A stretch of DNA of 64,000 nt from Desmodesmus armatus (taxonomy: Eukaryota > Chlorophyta > Chlorophyceae > Sphaeropleales > Scenedesmaceae): NCBI GenBank assembly GCA_007449985.2, contig VIIQ02000749.1:86264-150263 (forward strand), in the 5' to 3' direction. Positions 46,520 to 57,037 of this stretch are shown here, one piece after another (the stretch's first letter is position 1; every line of letters starts with the position of its first letter). The notes below the pieces were generated by a model. It was not told where the DNA came from. It saw only the letters and a program-made list of their open reading frames with translations, and did no database searches. Both the position numbers and the translations under genes were made by a program.

Positions 46520-48492
46520 ACCCCACCACTTGAAGAAGCCTCCAGGCCCCTTACACCTACTGCCTGGGCGTGCTGTTATGAAAGCAATGTGCAAAGGTGG
46601 GGCAAGGCAGCTTGCCTGGGGCCAGTGTGGACTTGTCAGATTGCTGTTGAAGTGTTACAGTTGTGTGTTAAGCACAGAGGTTGTGTGTGTCGACGTCAAG
46701 GTGCGCAAGTGTTGCACCATGGTCTGCCGCAGGGCCGGGGCAAGCTTACGGGTTATGATTATGACTTGCACACTAGGCTACTGGCTGACTTGCTCAGCAG
46801 ATGATGTGGTTCCCTGCTTTGCTGTCAATTGGTGCTGCAACATGCACCCTTCAGAAGTCGACTGCTGGCGCCTTGAGGCAGTTGCAGCTCTTCAGGACTC
46901 AGGCTCAGTCCCACTGAGGGCCTTGGTGGCCCACACTGTTGTGGCAGATCCAAGTGGTCAGGTTTGCTGGCTTGACCTTGCTGCCAGCTTTCTGCCTTTG
47001 CTGACGGGGTTTGGTTGTCCACCACAGGCCTTTCTTACAGCTGGCAGCCAGTCTGGTGGTGTGTGTGGAAGTCCCAAGCTGTGCCCTTCTGGTGCATTCA
47101 GCAGGGGTATGTTGCCTTTGGCAAAAAATGACTTGGTTCTGTCAAGGGGTCACCATATGTTTGCACATATGTTTGCTGTTGAGAAACTGTTGCCGCTTGG
47201 CCTGCCTGGCATGTGACTGAGCTTACATGCAAGCAGATGGTATCGGATTCCTGGGAAAGCGTGGTCGTCCTGAAATTTGAAGGTTTACCAACGCCGAAAG
47301 TTGGGGTGGGCAGCACATAAGGCCAGCTTGTATGTGCGCGAGGCTGAACTCCGCTTTTCACGTTCGCGGGTGGTCGCGGTAGTGTTGCGCCGCCTGCGTA
47401 ATTGGAGTCGACTTACACGTGATTATGTACGCGGTGAGGTTTTGCCATGCTGAGCATATATCGAGTTCTTCACCACACAGCAGGTCATCATGCTTATATT
47501 TCCAGCAGTAAAATCCCTTGTTCAAACAAGCAGAGTCACTTTGAGCTCTCAGGGCTCTAACACTGGTTCCGGAACTACTCTTCTCTGAGATCAGCCTGAA
47601 CCTGCTTCGAGATATCGAGGGTTCTAGCTGCGACCACTGCTGTTGTGGGCCTTGATCTTGGTGTACTAGAACCCAGCCGCAACTGAGCTGTGAGCCACTC
47701 CGGTGTCGCTGTTTGGGGGCTGACACCTGTGACCGTGGATGGACAGCCTTACAGCGAGTGATGGTTAGACTGCGAGTGGCAGGGCTGTGCACCAGCAGCG
47801 CATGCCCTTCTGATGGACTATTGCACACACGGCATCTGCTCAGGAGCCCAACCTTGGGGTTCGGCGGAGCAGTGCCCTTGCATGCCAGGCTTTACCTGGC
47901 CCTGTGGAGGATTGTGGCATTTCCAGCATCTGCTCAGGAGCTCAACCTGGGGTTCGGATGAGCAGTTGCAATTGCATAGTAGGACCAGGCGGTACAGCAC
48001 CTGTGCCAGCCTGGCACTGTTGTGTTGATGTACGGCAAGATGCCCTATGCTGCTGCCTAGTATGGAAGTGGACTTGTACTTGGCTATGGTGGCGGTATTT
48101 GTGCATAGGCAGGCCTACCCTGGTTGCTGCACCAGCAGAAGTTGTACAGTACCTGTGGTGGAGGGTATGGTCTGTGTGCTTGGGCGTTTGGTGGAGTTGA
48201 AGCTCTGATCCTGCATGCATGTTTAGTGTTGTTGTCGGATTGTGTAGTGTCGAGATGCCCACGTCGCAGGCACACTGGTGACCTGTAGTAACGGGGTGTC
48301 TAGTGTGTCTCGAAGGTTCCGAGTGCAGGACTCGATCATGTTCTCGTGGCAATGCCTGGCCTCGCAAGGTGGTGATGGTCAAGGAGCGAGGTGCCAGGAG
48401 TTGTGATGATGACTAATAAATATGCATGCACCTGTGCATGCTTTGTTTGGTTGTTCAGTTATGAACTTCACTACGTATTCTAGAAGCTTCGC
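46520..48492. other. intergenic region left of the tandem array
   Basis: No supported gene. A 40-bp direct repeat (CATCTGCTCAGGAG then CCAACCTTGGGGTTCGG) occurs at about 47829 and, diverged, at 47927. A perfect 8-bp hairpin GCATGCAC-CT-GTGCATGC is at 48424-48441, about 50 bp before the array. Confidence 0.5.
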
Positions 48493-48867
48493 CTGCCCGG
48501 AGTAGGGAACTCAAGTGCCAGCTGGGGTCCGCTGCTGTCTCCAAACTTTCAGGAACCAAACATGATTCTTTCGAAATGAGGTTTGGCGTGCAAGAGCTCC
48601 ACTGTAAGAAGTAACAGTTGAGTGGGTTCCGCACGACCCGCTGCTGCTGCCTGGGGCGCTGAGAGGGCCTGGGAGCCGGTGTAAATGGGTCTTCCGAAGT
48701 GTATCAAAGCTTAGGAGGTGTTTTGCGGGGCTGCTGTGGGGTGTGCCGTGAGCGGGTCTGGTGGGTGGTTGTTACAAGGGGCCGTGCCCTGCAGCTGCCT
48801 TGTTGCTGTGCAGCGAGGTGCCTTCTCATAGCCAAAGTTCACCCCTGCGCCTCGCATTCACAGAGAC

Positions 48868-49119
48868 TCACAGCGTACAGCCAGCTACTGCACGTGGTGG
48901 TTTGAGCAGTACTGATCCAGCAGACAGCACAGCAACTCCAGCGGACTCTGGCTTGCCCACATCCACGCTCAGGTTACAGGATGTCCTGTACAAGGCAAGT
49001 TGGCAGGGCAGGTGCCTGGCAGCAGTGAGGTCTTTCTGGGTGTAACAGCACAGCAGCTGCTCAGGGACAAGCCCCAGCTGGTCACACTGTGGGTGCTGTT
49101 GCTGCCTGCACACTTGCAT
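48868..49119 (-). CDS. unassigned open frame in the left half of the unit
   Basis: 83 codons including GLVPEQLLCCYTQKDLTAAR and SVDVGKPESAGVAVLSAG, present in all four copies (53211-53462, 57545-57796, 61886-62119). A strong donor on the same strand upstream (CAAG then GTGAGT near 49293) hints at a spliced minus-strand gene. No family recognised. Conservation between copies is uninformative because the whole DNA is nearly identical. Confidence 0.25.
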   Translation of the reverse strand: MQVCRQQQHPQCDQLGLVPEQLLCCYTQKDLTAARHLPCQLALYRTSCNLSVDVGKPESAGVAVLSAGSVLLKPPRAVAGCTL

Positions 49120-50476
49120 TTAGGGATGCCGGCATGCTCAGTGAAACAATAGATTTCTGGCACATACAGTACCAGTAGAGAGGGTTCCACGGGGGAGTGA
49201 AGTGAAATAACAGTCATGGGGTGGGGTGCTGCTGCCTGCATAGTCCAGTCCTGCTGCTGGGGCAACAGGCAGCTCCTGACAAATGCTGCACTCACCTTGA
49301 ACGCGTTTCAATATGGATGCTGCATGCTGCCAGGACCAAGTGACACAGTCGTTGCTGCCGCTGTTTGCCAGCCTGGCATGGAGCAGCAGCAAGCACAGAG
49401 CAGCATGTGTGTCAGTTGCTATCTTGTTGATTAGGAATGTTTAGTTTTGCATAGATCAGACCAAATCAGAGGGGTGTGTGCACACAGTCTGGGTGGGTGA
49501 TCACCATCCCAAATGCAGGCACTGCTGTTGTCACCATGAGCAGCAGTGCAGGAAGAGTCGCACGTCATGCAACCCGCTTAATTGTGAAAGTACGGATCGG
49601 CATGTTCAGTTCACCCAGGAGCGCGCTTACCGAATGATTTTGGCGTGCCCACGGTGGTGTTGATGACAGAGCAGGGGTGTATCCAAGAAGCAATCGTAAG
49701 AGCTGCCCGGTGTGCACACAAAAGAACACGTTTTTGGCTGCATCCCCAACGCGCCGAATAGCCAGCGCGCGCTGTGCATGAGGCACAGTCATCCTGCTTA
49801 CGTGGATCATCGTTTCAAACCACCTGCCAATTTGACAATAGTTTGCAGTGCAGTCCTGCTGTACAGGCCTTGTTGCTAGTGTTTATGTCTGTCTCATTTG
49901 TTGCTGGACATGCACAACTTTAAGTAGGTGGTGAGGCAGCTGGAGATGCTGTGCTGAATGCAACACCTTCAAGGCCAGGTGCAAAGCTGTCCATGCAGCA
50001 AGCAAAGCAAGCATCACTCCACAACAAAATTCCAACAAAGCGCGCGAGATGTTGCAAGGCAGCAATTGGCAGACCCCTATTGGAGAATGCACACTAGCCT
50101 GCAGAAGCAGGGGTTGTACTGCCGAGCGGTACAAGACATGCCTGCGCATTCGGCCCTGCCGCGCAACTTCAGGCAGCAAGGCTGACATAATATACACGTA
50201 ATATACAACACACAAGCAAGATGTACATAACCAGCCACATCTGCTGGCCTACTCTACTGCCTACTGACAGTGTGGTCCCACCCACCCCCCCATGCATTCC
50301 TAAACCCTACGCAGTGCACAGGGCCCACCCAGAGAGACAGAGGCTGCGCACGCGCTGCCAGCACCACCAGGACACAGGTGCACCACCACAGCAAGACAAG
50401 GGCCCCTGCAAGGGGCCAGCAGCTGCATTGCAAAACATGGCAGGTGAGGGACCTGCAGCAGTAGCAGCCAAGGCCT

Positions 50477-52699
50477 TCAGCGGAAGCGCTTGGGTGGCCT
50501 GCCTCCCTCAACACCCTGATAACTGTGGCCATTAATGGTCACATCCTCCGTGGTTGGTGCTGCCACAACCTGGTAGCACTCCTTCAGCTGCTTCAGGCCA
50601 CTCTCCACCTGCTGTGGGGTGATAGCTAGACAACGTGACAGCACCATATCCCGCAACAGCTTCACGTCCCCCTCAACAGCGACGTGCCAACCCTGCTTGT
50701 AAATATCAACCACCGTACCCTGCTTGACGTTAGCAAAGGGGTGCTCCACAATCTGATGCAGGTCAGGGCTGTACTTAGGCAGTTCTAACAGGTGCTCGTA
50801 ACCTGTCTCATCGTCAACAAGGTTGCACAGATGCGGGTGCACATGGTGGAAGTTGGGGTTGTCCATGCTGAGCTTTGGCTCCCAGCCCTGCTCCTTTGCG
50901 CGCTTCACGCCTTTCTCGAAATAGCCCTCCATGAGGATGTCCGCAACCTCCGCTGCTGTGGCTGAGCTGGCTGGCTTAACATACTTGCTGTCCTTGGTCT
51001 GCGTGCAGGCGACACAGGGAGCAGAAGGGCAGCATTACTCAGCCAAGGGTTGGCAGCAGCACAACACCTAAACCCTCATGTGAGCCGCAAGGGCCAGCTC
51101 TACTACATCACCCTGCAGGACGGCAAAGAAAAGCAGATCACCTGCAGTATGGAGGTACACAAGGTAGCAGTGGGGTGTACCTGTGAGGAGGGACATGTAC
51201 GTTACTGCACGCCAAACAGCATCAGAGCCGAGCGCAACTTGCTGTGCCAGTTCTGTCACCATGCTGAGCAAGCATGGAAGTTGGCAAGGAGGCACAAGGT
51301 GGTGGAGTCAGAAAAGGCAGGCATGAAGGCCCTGAAAGATGTGGGTCTTGATGTGAGGGTGGCGTGTGAGGTGGCGCTGCCATTTTGGAAGGGGAGGGTT
51401 GACTTCTACGACATACCCAGCAAAACAGTCATCCAAGCAGATGGTAGGAGTCATCGTGTGCAGATGCACAACATGCATGCACGGCAGCAGCTGAAGCTTG
51501 ACCTGCGCTGCTGCCGCAAGGCGTGGAAGCATGGGGTCAGGCTACTGCGGTTGTACCACCCCCCGGCAGCAGGCAACAGCATGTGGGGTCAGGCTATGCT
51601 GGCTGCCACCAGGTTGCAGGCTGCTAAGTTTGTCACGCTGAGCAGCGAGTACGCAGACATAGTAGTTGATGCAGCACAGCAGCAGACATGCTGTGAGTGG
51701 CTTACTGCTGTGCTGACAGGGGCGGAGTACAGGTATGACGCAGCGGTGCAGTGCCACATCTGGCTTACCCGGTAACAACCCGTGCCCTTCTTCTTCTCGA
51801 TGTCGCCCACCGCCTCGATCCTCGCCAGCTCAAAGTCCTTGCGACGCTCCATATGCTCGCGCATGCCTGGGTTGTGGCGGCCCATGGTGTCGATATCTGT
51901 TGTGCCGGTCAGGAACTCAACATACACACACCCCAGGCGGGCATTCAGTATCAGCGCAAAGTCAATCCTCCTAGCGCCATGCAGCTCAAACATGGGGTTC
52001 TCCTCAGGGGGCTGGCCTGCAAGCTTGCGCCTATCATACCACACCTTCAGCTTCCCAGCCAGATCCATGTTGAACCAAATGCGGCACTCATCATACCAGA
52101 ACACCCGCTTCAGGAAATCAGGATCCTCCTCTATGAACTTCAGCATCATCCCGCAGTATTGCAGCCGGGCCTCCATCACATCAACAGACAGTGGCAGCTT
52201 CATCGGCAGCACACCATACTTCAGCCAAGGCGCAACATCATGCAGCCTGCGCTCAACATACTCAGGCTTCAAGCCCTTGTCAGTGGTCAGTGCACGCAGG
52301 CGCGCCGACATCTGCAGGGCGTCAGACAGGCTGGTGAACTGCTTCAACTCCTCATACTCATGACTGACCCCTCCTCAGTCACAACCTGCTGCTGCATGTA
52401 CCCCTCCGCTACTATGTCAGCGCACTTAACAGCATCATCGTCTGACAGCAGCTTCGGCCTCCCGTGCCCCACAGCATCGTGCAAGGTATGGCTCACTTCA
52501 AGCTTGCTGACACTCAACTGAATGAAGCTGCGCGTATCGCTGATCGTGTGCTCTGGATGCTGCGCATTCCACTGCTCCTGAAAGGCATCCATGGCATCTG
52601 AGATGACGCCGTCTGCCTTGTAGTAACACTTGACCGCACACACCCTTGCATCCCTGTGTACCTCGTCATGGTCTTCATACCAGTGCTGGCTGGCGAGAC
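50477..52699 (-). CDS. DDE transposase, Tc1/mariner type, copy 1 (one frameshift)
   Basis: Catalyses cut-and-paste transposition of the unit. N-terminal exon from acceptor 52699 (CTGTTCTGCAG) encodes a helix-turn-helix-like region (ARVCAVKCYYKADG ... GHGRPKLLSDDD). The next part has the first catalytic Asp in FWYDECRIWFNMD. A GT-AG intron at 51768-50999 (CGG|GTAAGC donor, GCACGCAG acceptor, phase 0) precedes the exon 50998-50477 with the second Asp in SMDNPNFHHV and the Glu in LPKYSPDLHQIVEHPF: a DD38E spacing. The C-terminus is basic (GGRPPKRFR). The frame breaks at a run of four G (plus strand 52368-52371); one more G would restore it, and copy 3 has five. The first exon is not identified. 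Confidence 0.88.
51149..51775 (+). CDS. zinc-ribbon plus Vsr/EDxHD-like nuclease, nested antisense in transposase intron, copy 1
   Basis: 208 residues from the first in-frame ATG; the frame is open back to 50966, so extra N-terminal residues from an upstream exon are possible. C10, C12, H16, C20, C33 and C36 (CTCEEGH ... CQFC) form a zinc-ribbon like those linked to Vsr-type nucleases. Residues 58-140 match the PD-(D/E)XK branch containing Vsr, DUF559 and EDxHD homing nucleases: E74, D85 in GRVDFYD, Q96 in VIQADGRSH with D98 and H102, and D118, then HGVRLLRLYH. E, D, x, H, D are all in place. It should cut DNA at a specific site; homing is an inference. The gene occupies the transposase intron on the opposite strand, and its stop overlaps the donor side. 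Confidence 0.8.
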   Translation: MEVHKVAVGCTCEEGHVRYCTPNSIRAERNLLCQFCHHAEQAWKLARRHKVVESEKAGMKALKDVGLDVRVACEVALPFWKGRVDFYDIPSKTVIQADGRSHRVQMHNMHARQQLKLDLRCCRKAWKHGVRLLRLYHPPAAGNSMWGQAMLAATRLQAAKFVTLSSEYADIVVDAAQQQTCCEWLTAVLTGAEYRYDAAVQCHIWLTR

Positions 52700-52789
52700 C
52701 TGCAGAACAGCACAGAAGAGCAAGGAAGGATCGGGCAGTGCAGCACAACAACATGAGGCAAGGCGCATCCAGTGCACACAACCCTGACT

Positions 52790-52806
52790 CAAACCCTGGG
52801 TTTGAC
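52790..52806. repeat. 17-bp palindrome near the right end of the unit
   Basis: TCAAACCCTGGGTTTGA, perfect 8-bp arms around one base, about 30 bp inside the right end and upstream of the transposase. Present in copies 2 and 3 as well. Confidence 0.8.
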
Positions 52807-54819
52807 TTTGTAACGTTAGTCCCTTCACTGCAGTGCTGCCCGGAGTAGGGAACTCAAGTGCCAGCTGGGGTCCGCTGCTGTCTCCAAACTTTCAGGAACC
52901 AAACATGATTCTTTCGAAATGAGGTTTGGCGTGCAAGAGCTCCACTGTAAGAAGTAACAGTTGAGTGGGTTCCGCACGACCCGCTGCTGCTGCCTGGGGC
53001 GCTGAGAGGGCCTGGGAGCCGGTGTAAATGGGTCTTCCGAAGTGTATCAAAGCTTAGGAGGTGTTTTGCGGGGCTGCTGTGGGGTGTGCCGTGAGCGGGT
53101 CTGGTGGGTGGTTGTTACAAGGGGCCGTGCCCTGCAGCTGCCTTGTTGCTGTGCAGCGAGGTGCCTTCTCATAGCCAAAGTTCACCCCTGCGCCTCGCAT
53201 TCACAGAGACTCACAGCGTACAGCCAGCTACTGCACGTGGTGGTTTGAGCAGTACTGATCCAGCAGACAGCACAGCAACTCCAGCGGACTCTGGCTTGCC
53301 CACATCCACGCTCAGGTTACAGGATGTCCTGTACAAGGCAAGTTGGCAGGGCAGGTGCCTGGCAGCAGTGAGGTCTTTCTGGGTGTAACAGCACAGCAGC
53401 TGCTCAGGGACAAGCCCCAGCTGGTCACACTGTGGGTGCTGTTGCTGCCTGCACACTTGCATTTAGGGATGCCGGCATGCTCAGTGAAACAATAGATTTC
53501 TGGCACATACAGTACCAGTAGAGAGGGTTCCACGGGGGAGTGAAGTGAAATAACAGTCATGGGGTGGGGTGCTGCTGCCTGCATAGTCCAGTCCTGCTGC
53601 TGGGGCAACAGGCAGCTCCTGACAAATGCTGCACTCACCTTGAACGCGTTTCAATATGGATGCTGCATGCTGCCAGGACCAAGTGACACAGTCGTTGCTG
53701 CCGCTGTTTGCCAGCCTGGCATGGAGCAGCAGCAAGCACAGAGCAGCATGTGTGTCAGTTGCTATCTTGTTGATTAGGAATGTTTAGTTTTGCATAGATC
53801 AGACCAAATCAGAGGGGTGTGTGCACACAGTCTGGGTGGGTGATCACCATCCCAAATGCAGGCACTGCTGTTGTCACCATGAGCAGCAGTGCAGGAAGAG
53901 TCGCACGTCATGCAACCCGCTTAATTGTGAAAGTACGGATCGGCATGTTCAGTTCACCCAGGAGCGCGCTTACCGAATGATTTTGGCGTGCCCACGGTGG
54001 TGTTGATGACAGAGCAGGGGTGTATCCAAGAAGCAATCGTAAGAGCTGCCCGGTGTGCACACAAAAGAACACGTTTTTGGCTGCATCCCCAACGCGCCGA
54101 ATAGCCAGCGCGCGCTGTGCATGAGGCACAGTCATCCTGCTTACGTGGATCATCGTTTCAAACCACCTGCCAATTTGACAATAGTTTGCAGTGCAGTCCT
54201 GCTGTACAGGCCTTGTTGCTAGTGTTTATGTCTGTCTCATTTGTTGCTGGACATGCACAACTTTAAGTAGGTGGTGAGGCAGCTGGAGATGCTGTGCTGA
54301 ATGCAACACCTTCAAGGCCAGGTGCAAAGCTGTCCATGCAGCAAGCAAAGCAAGCATCACTCCACAACAAAATTCCAACAAAGCGCGCGAGATGTTGCAA
54401 GGCAGCAATTGGCAGACCCCTATTGGAGAATGCACACTAGCCTGCAGAAGCAGGGGTTGTACTGCCGAGCGGTACAAGACATGCCTGCGCATTCGGCCCT
54501 GCCGCGCAACTTCAGGCAGCAAGGCTGACATAATATACACGTAATATACAACACACAAGCAAGATGTACATAACCAGCCACATCTGCTGGCCTACTCTAC
54601 TGCCTACTGACAGTGTGGTCCCACCCACCCCCCCATGCATTCCTAAACCCTACGCAGTGCACAGGGCCCACCCAGAGAGACAGAGGCTGCGCACGCGCTG
54701 CCAGCACCACCAGGACACAGGTGCACCACCACAGCAAGACAAGGGCCCCTGCAAGGGGCCAGCAGCTGCATTGCAAAACATGGCAGGTGAGGGACCTGCA
54801 GCAGTAGCAGCCAAGGCCT

Positions 54820-57037
54820 TCAGCGGAAGCGCTTGGGTGGCCTGCCTCCCTCAACACCCTGATAACTGTGGCCATTAATGGTCACATCCTCCGTGGTTGG
54901 TGCTGCCACAACCTGGTAGCACTCCTTCAGCTGCTTCAGGCCACTCTCCACCTGCTGTGGGGTGATAGCTAGACAACGTGACAGCACCATATCCCGCAAC
55001 AGCTTCACGTCCCCCTCAACAGCGACGTGCCAACCTGCTTGTAAATATCAACCACCGTACCCTGCTTGACGTTAGCAAAGGGGTGCTCCACAATCTGATG
55101 CAGGTCAGGGCTGTACTTAGGCAGTTCTAACAGGTGCTCGTAACCTGTCTCATCGTCAACAAGGTTGCACAGATGCGGGTGCACATGGTGGAAGTTGGGG
55201 TTGTCCATGCTGAGCTTTGGCTCCCAGCCCTGCTCCTTTGCGCGCTTCACGCCTTTCTCGAAATAGCCCTCCATGAGGATGTCCGCAACCTCCGCTGCTG
55301 TGGCTGAGCTGGCTGGCTTAACATACTTGCTGTCCTTGGTCTGCGTGCAGGCGACACAGGGAGCAGAAGGGCAGCATTACTCAGCCAAGGGTTGGCAGCA
55401 GCACAACACCTAAACCCTCATGTGAGCCGCAAGGGCCAGCTCTACTACATCACCCTGCAGGACGGCAAAGAAAAGCAGATCACCTGCAGTATGGAGGTAC
55501 ACAAGGTAGCAGTGGGGTGTACCTGTGAGGAGGGACATGTACGTTACTGCACGCCAAACAGCATCAGAGCCGAGCGCAACTTGCTGTGCCAGTTCTGTCA
55601 CCATGCTGAGCAAGCATGGAAGTTGGCAAGGAGGCACAAGGTGGTGGAGTCAGAAAAGGCAGGCATGAAGGCCCTGAAAGATGTGGGTCTTGATGTGAGG
55701 GTGGCGTGTGAGGTGGCGCTGCCATTTTGGAAGGGGAGGGTTGACTTCTACGACATACCCAGCAAAACAGTCATCCAAGCAGATGGTAGGAGTCATCGTG
55801 TGCAGATGCACAACATGCATGCACGGCAGCAGCTGAAGCTTGACCTGCGCTGCTGCCGCAAGGCGTGGAAGCATGGGGTCAGGCTACTGCGGTTGTACCA
55901 CCCCCCGGCAGCAGGCAACAGCATGTGGGGTCAGGCTATGCTGGCTGCCACCAGGTTGCAGGCTGCTAAGTTTGTCACGCTGAGCAGCGAGTACGCAGAC
56001 ATAGTAGTTGATGCAGCACAGCAGCAGACATGCTGTGAGTGGCTTACTGCTGTGCTGACAGGGGCGGAGTACAGGTATGACGCAGCGGTGCAGTGCCACA
56101 TCTGGCTTACCCGGTAACAACCCGTGCCCTCTTCTTCTCGATGTCGCCCACCGCCTCGATCCTCGCCAGCTCAAAGTCCTTGCGACGCTCCATATGCTCG
56201 CGCATGCCTGGGTTGTGGCGGCCCATGGTGTCGATATCTGTTGTGCCGGTCAGGAACTCAACATACACACACCCCAGGCGGGCATTCAGTATCAGCGCAA
56301 AGTCAATCCTCCTAGCGCCATGCAGCTCAAACATGGGGTTCTCCTCAGGGGGCTGGCCTGCAAGCTTGCGCCTATCATACCACACCTTCAGCTTCCCAGC
56401 CAGATCCATGTTGAACCAAATGCGGCACTCATCATACCAGAACACCCGCTTCAGGAAATCAGGATCCTCCTCTATGAACTTCAGCATCATCCCGCAGTAT
56501 TGCAGCCGGGCTCCATCACATCAACAGACAGTGGCAGCTTCATCGGCAGCACACCATACTTCAGCCAAGGCGCAACATCATGCAGCCTGCGCTCAACATA
56601 CTCAGGCTTCAAGCCCTTGTCAGTGGTCAGTGCACGCAGGCGCGCCGACATCTGCAGGGCGTCAGACAGGCTGGTGAACTGCTTCAACTCCTCATACTCA
56701 TGACTGACCCCTCCTCAGTCACAACCTGCTGCTGCATGTACCCCTCCGCTACTATGTCAGCGCACTTAACAGCATCATCGTCTGACAGCAGCTTCGGCCT
56801 CCCGTGCCCCACAGCATCGTGCAAGGTATGGCTCACTTCAAGCTTGCTGACACTCAACTGAATGAAGCTGCGCGTATCGCTGATCGTGTGCTCTGGATGC
56901 TGCGCATTCCACTGCTCCTGAAAGGCATCCATGGCATCTGAGATGACGCCGTCCTTGTAGTAACACTTGACCGCACACACCCTTGCATCCCTGTGTACCT
57001 CGTCATTGGTCTTCATACCAGTGCTGGCTGGCGAGAC
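54820..57037 (-). pseudogene. DDE transposase, copy 2, several frameshifts
   Basis: Same gene as at 50477-52699. Single-base deletions near 55034 (between catalytic Asp 2 region and C-terminus), 56130 (just before the intron) and 56512 break the frame, in addition to the shared G-run frameshift. Since all are 1-nt changes in otherwise identical DNA, assembly error is as likely as decay. Confidence 0.85.
55491..56117 (+). CDS. zinc-ribbon/Vsr-EDxHD-like nuclease, copy 2
   Basis: The 208-residue product is identical to copy 1. All zinc ligands and the E, D, x, H, D set are kept. It again lies antisense in the transposase intron (55341-56110). While the surrounding transposase copy is frame-broken, this frame is intact. 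Confidence 0.8.
   Translation: MEVHKVAVGCTCEEGHVRYCTPNSIRAERNLLCQFCHHAEQAWKLARRHKVVESEKAGMKALKDVGLDVRVACEVALPFWKGRVDFYDIPSKTVIQADGRSHRVQMHNMHARQQLKLDLRCCRKAWKHGVRLLRLYHPPAAGNSMWGQAMLAATRLQAAKFVTLSSEYADIVVDAAQQQTCCEWLTAVLTGAEYRYDAAVQCHIWLTR

Larger units (their letters stand above)
48493..52835. mobile_element. Tc1/mariner-type unit, copy 1 (4343 bp)
   Basis: First unit of a head-to-tail array. It starts at CTGCCCGGAGTAGGGAACTC and ends at CCCTTCACTGCAGTG. It holds the transposase (minus), the intron-nested nuclease (plus), and about 2 kb of unassigned sequence at its left. The ends share only a weak inverted match (AGTAGGGAACT against AGTGAAGGGACT), so terminal inverted repeats are uncertain. 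Confidence 0.9.

Noticed and set aside
46368..47216. 282-codon plus-strand frame overlapping the DCL gene end
   Set aside because: Its first part is the out-of-frame Ser/Gly repeat of the DCL exon; the rest has no recognisable features.
51050..51148. Start of the nuclease at TTG 51050
   Set aside because: TTG is an unlikely nuclear start codon; the frame is open further upstream, so the true N-terminus is either ATG 51149 or comes from another exon.
51308..51532. Minus-strand frame inside the transposase intron as transposase coding sequence
   Set aside because: It is the antisense of the nuclease core, is out of phase with the flanking exons, and has no DDE residues.
52790..52806. Palindrome as a terminal inverted repeat
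   Set aside because: It is a local palindrome inside the unit and has no partner at the left end.
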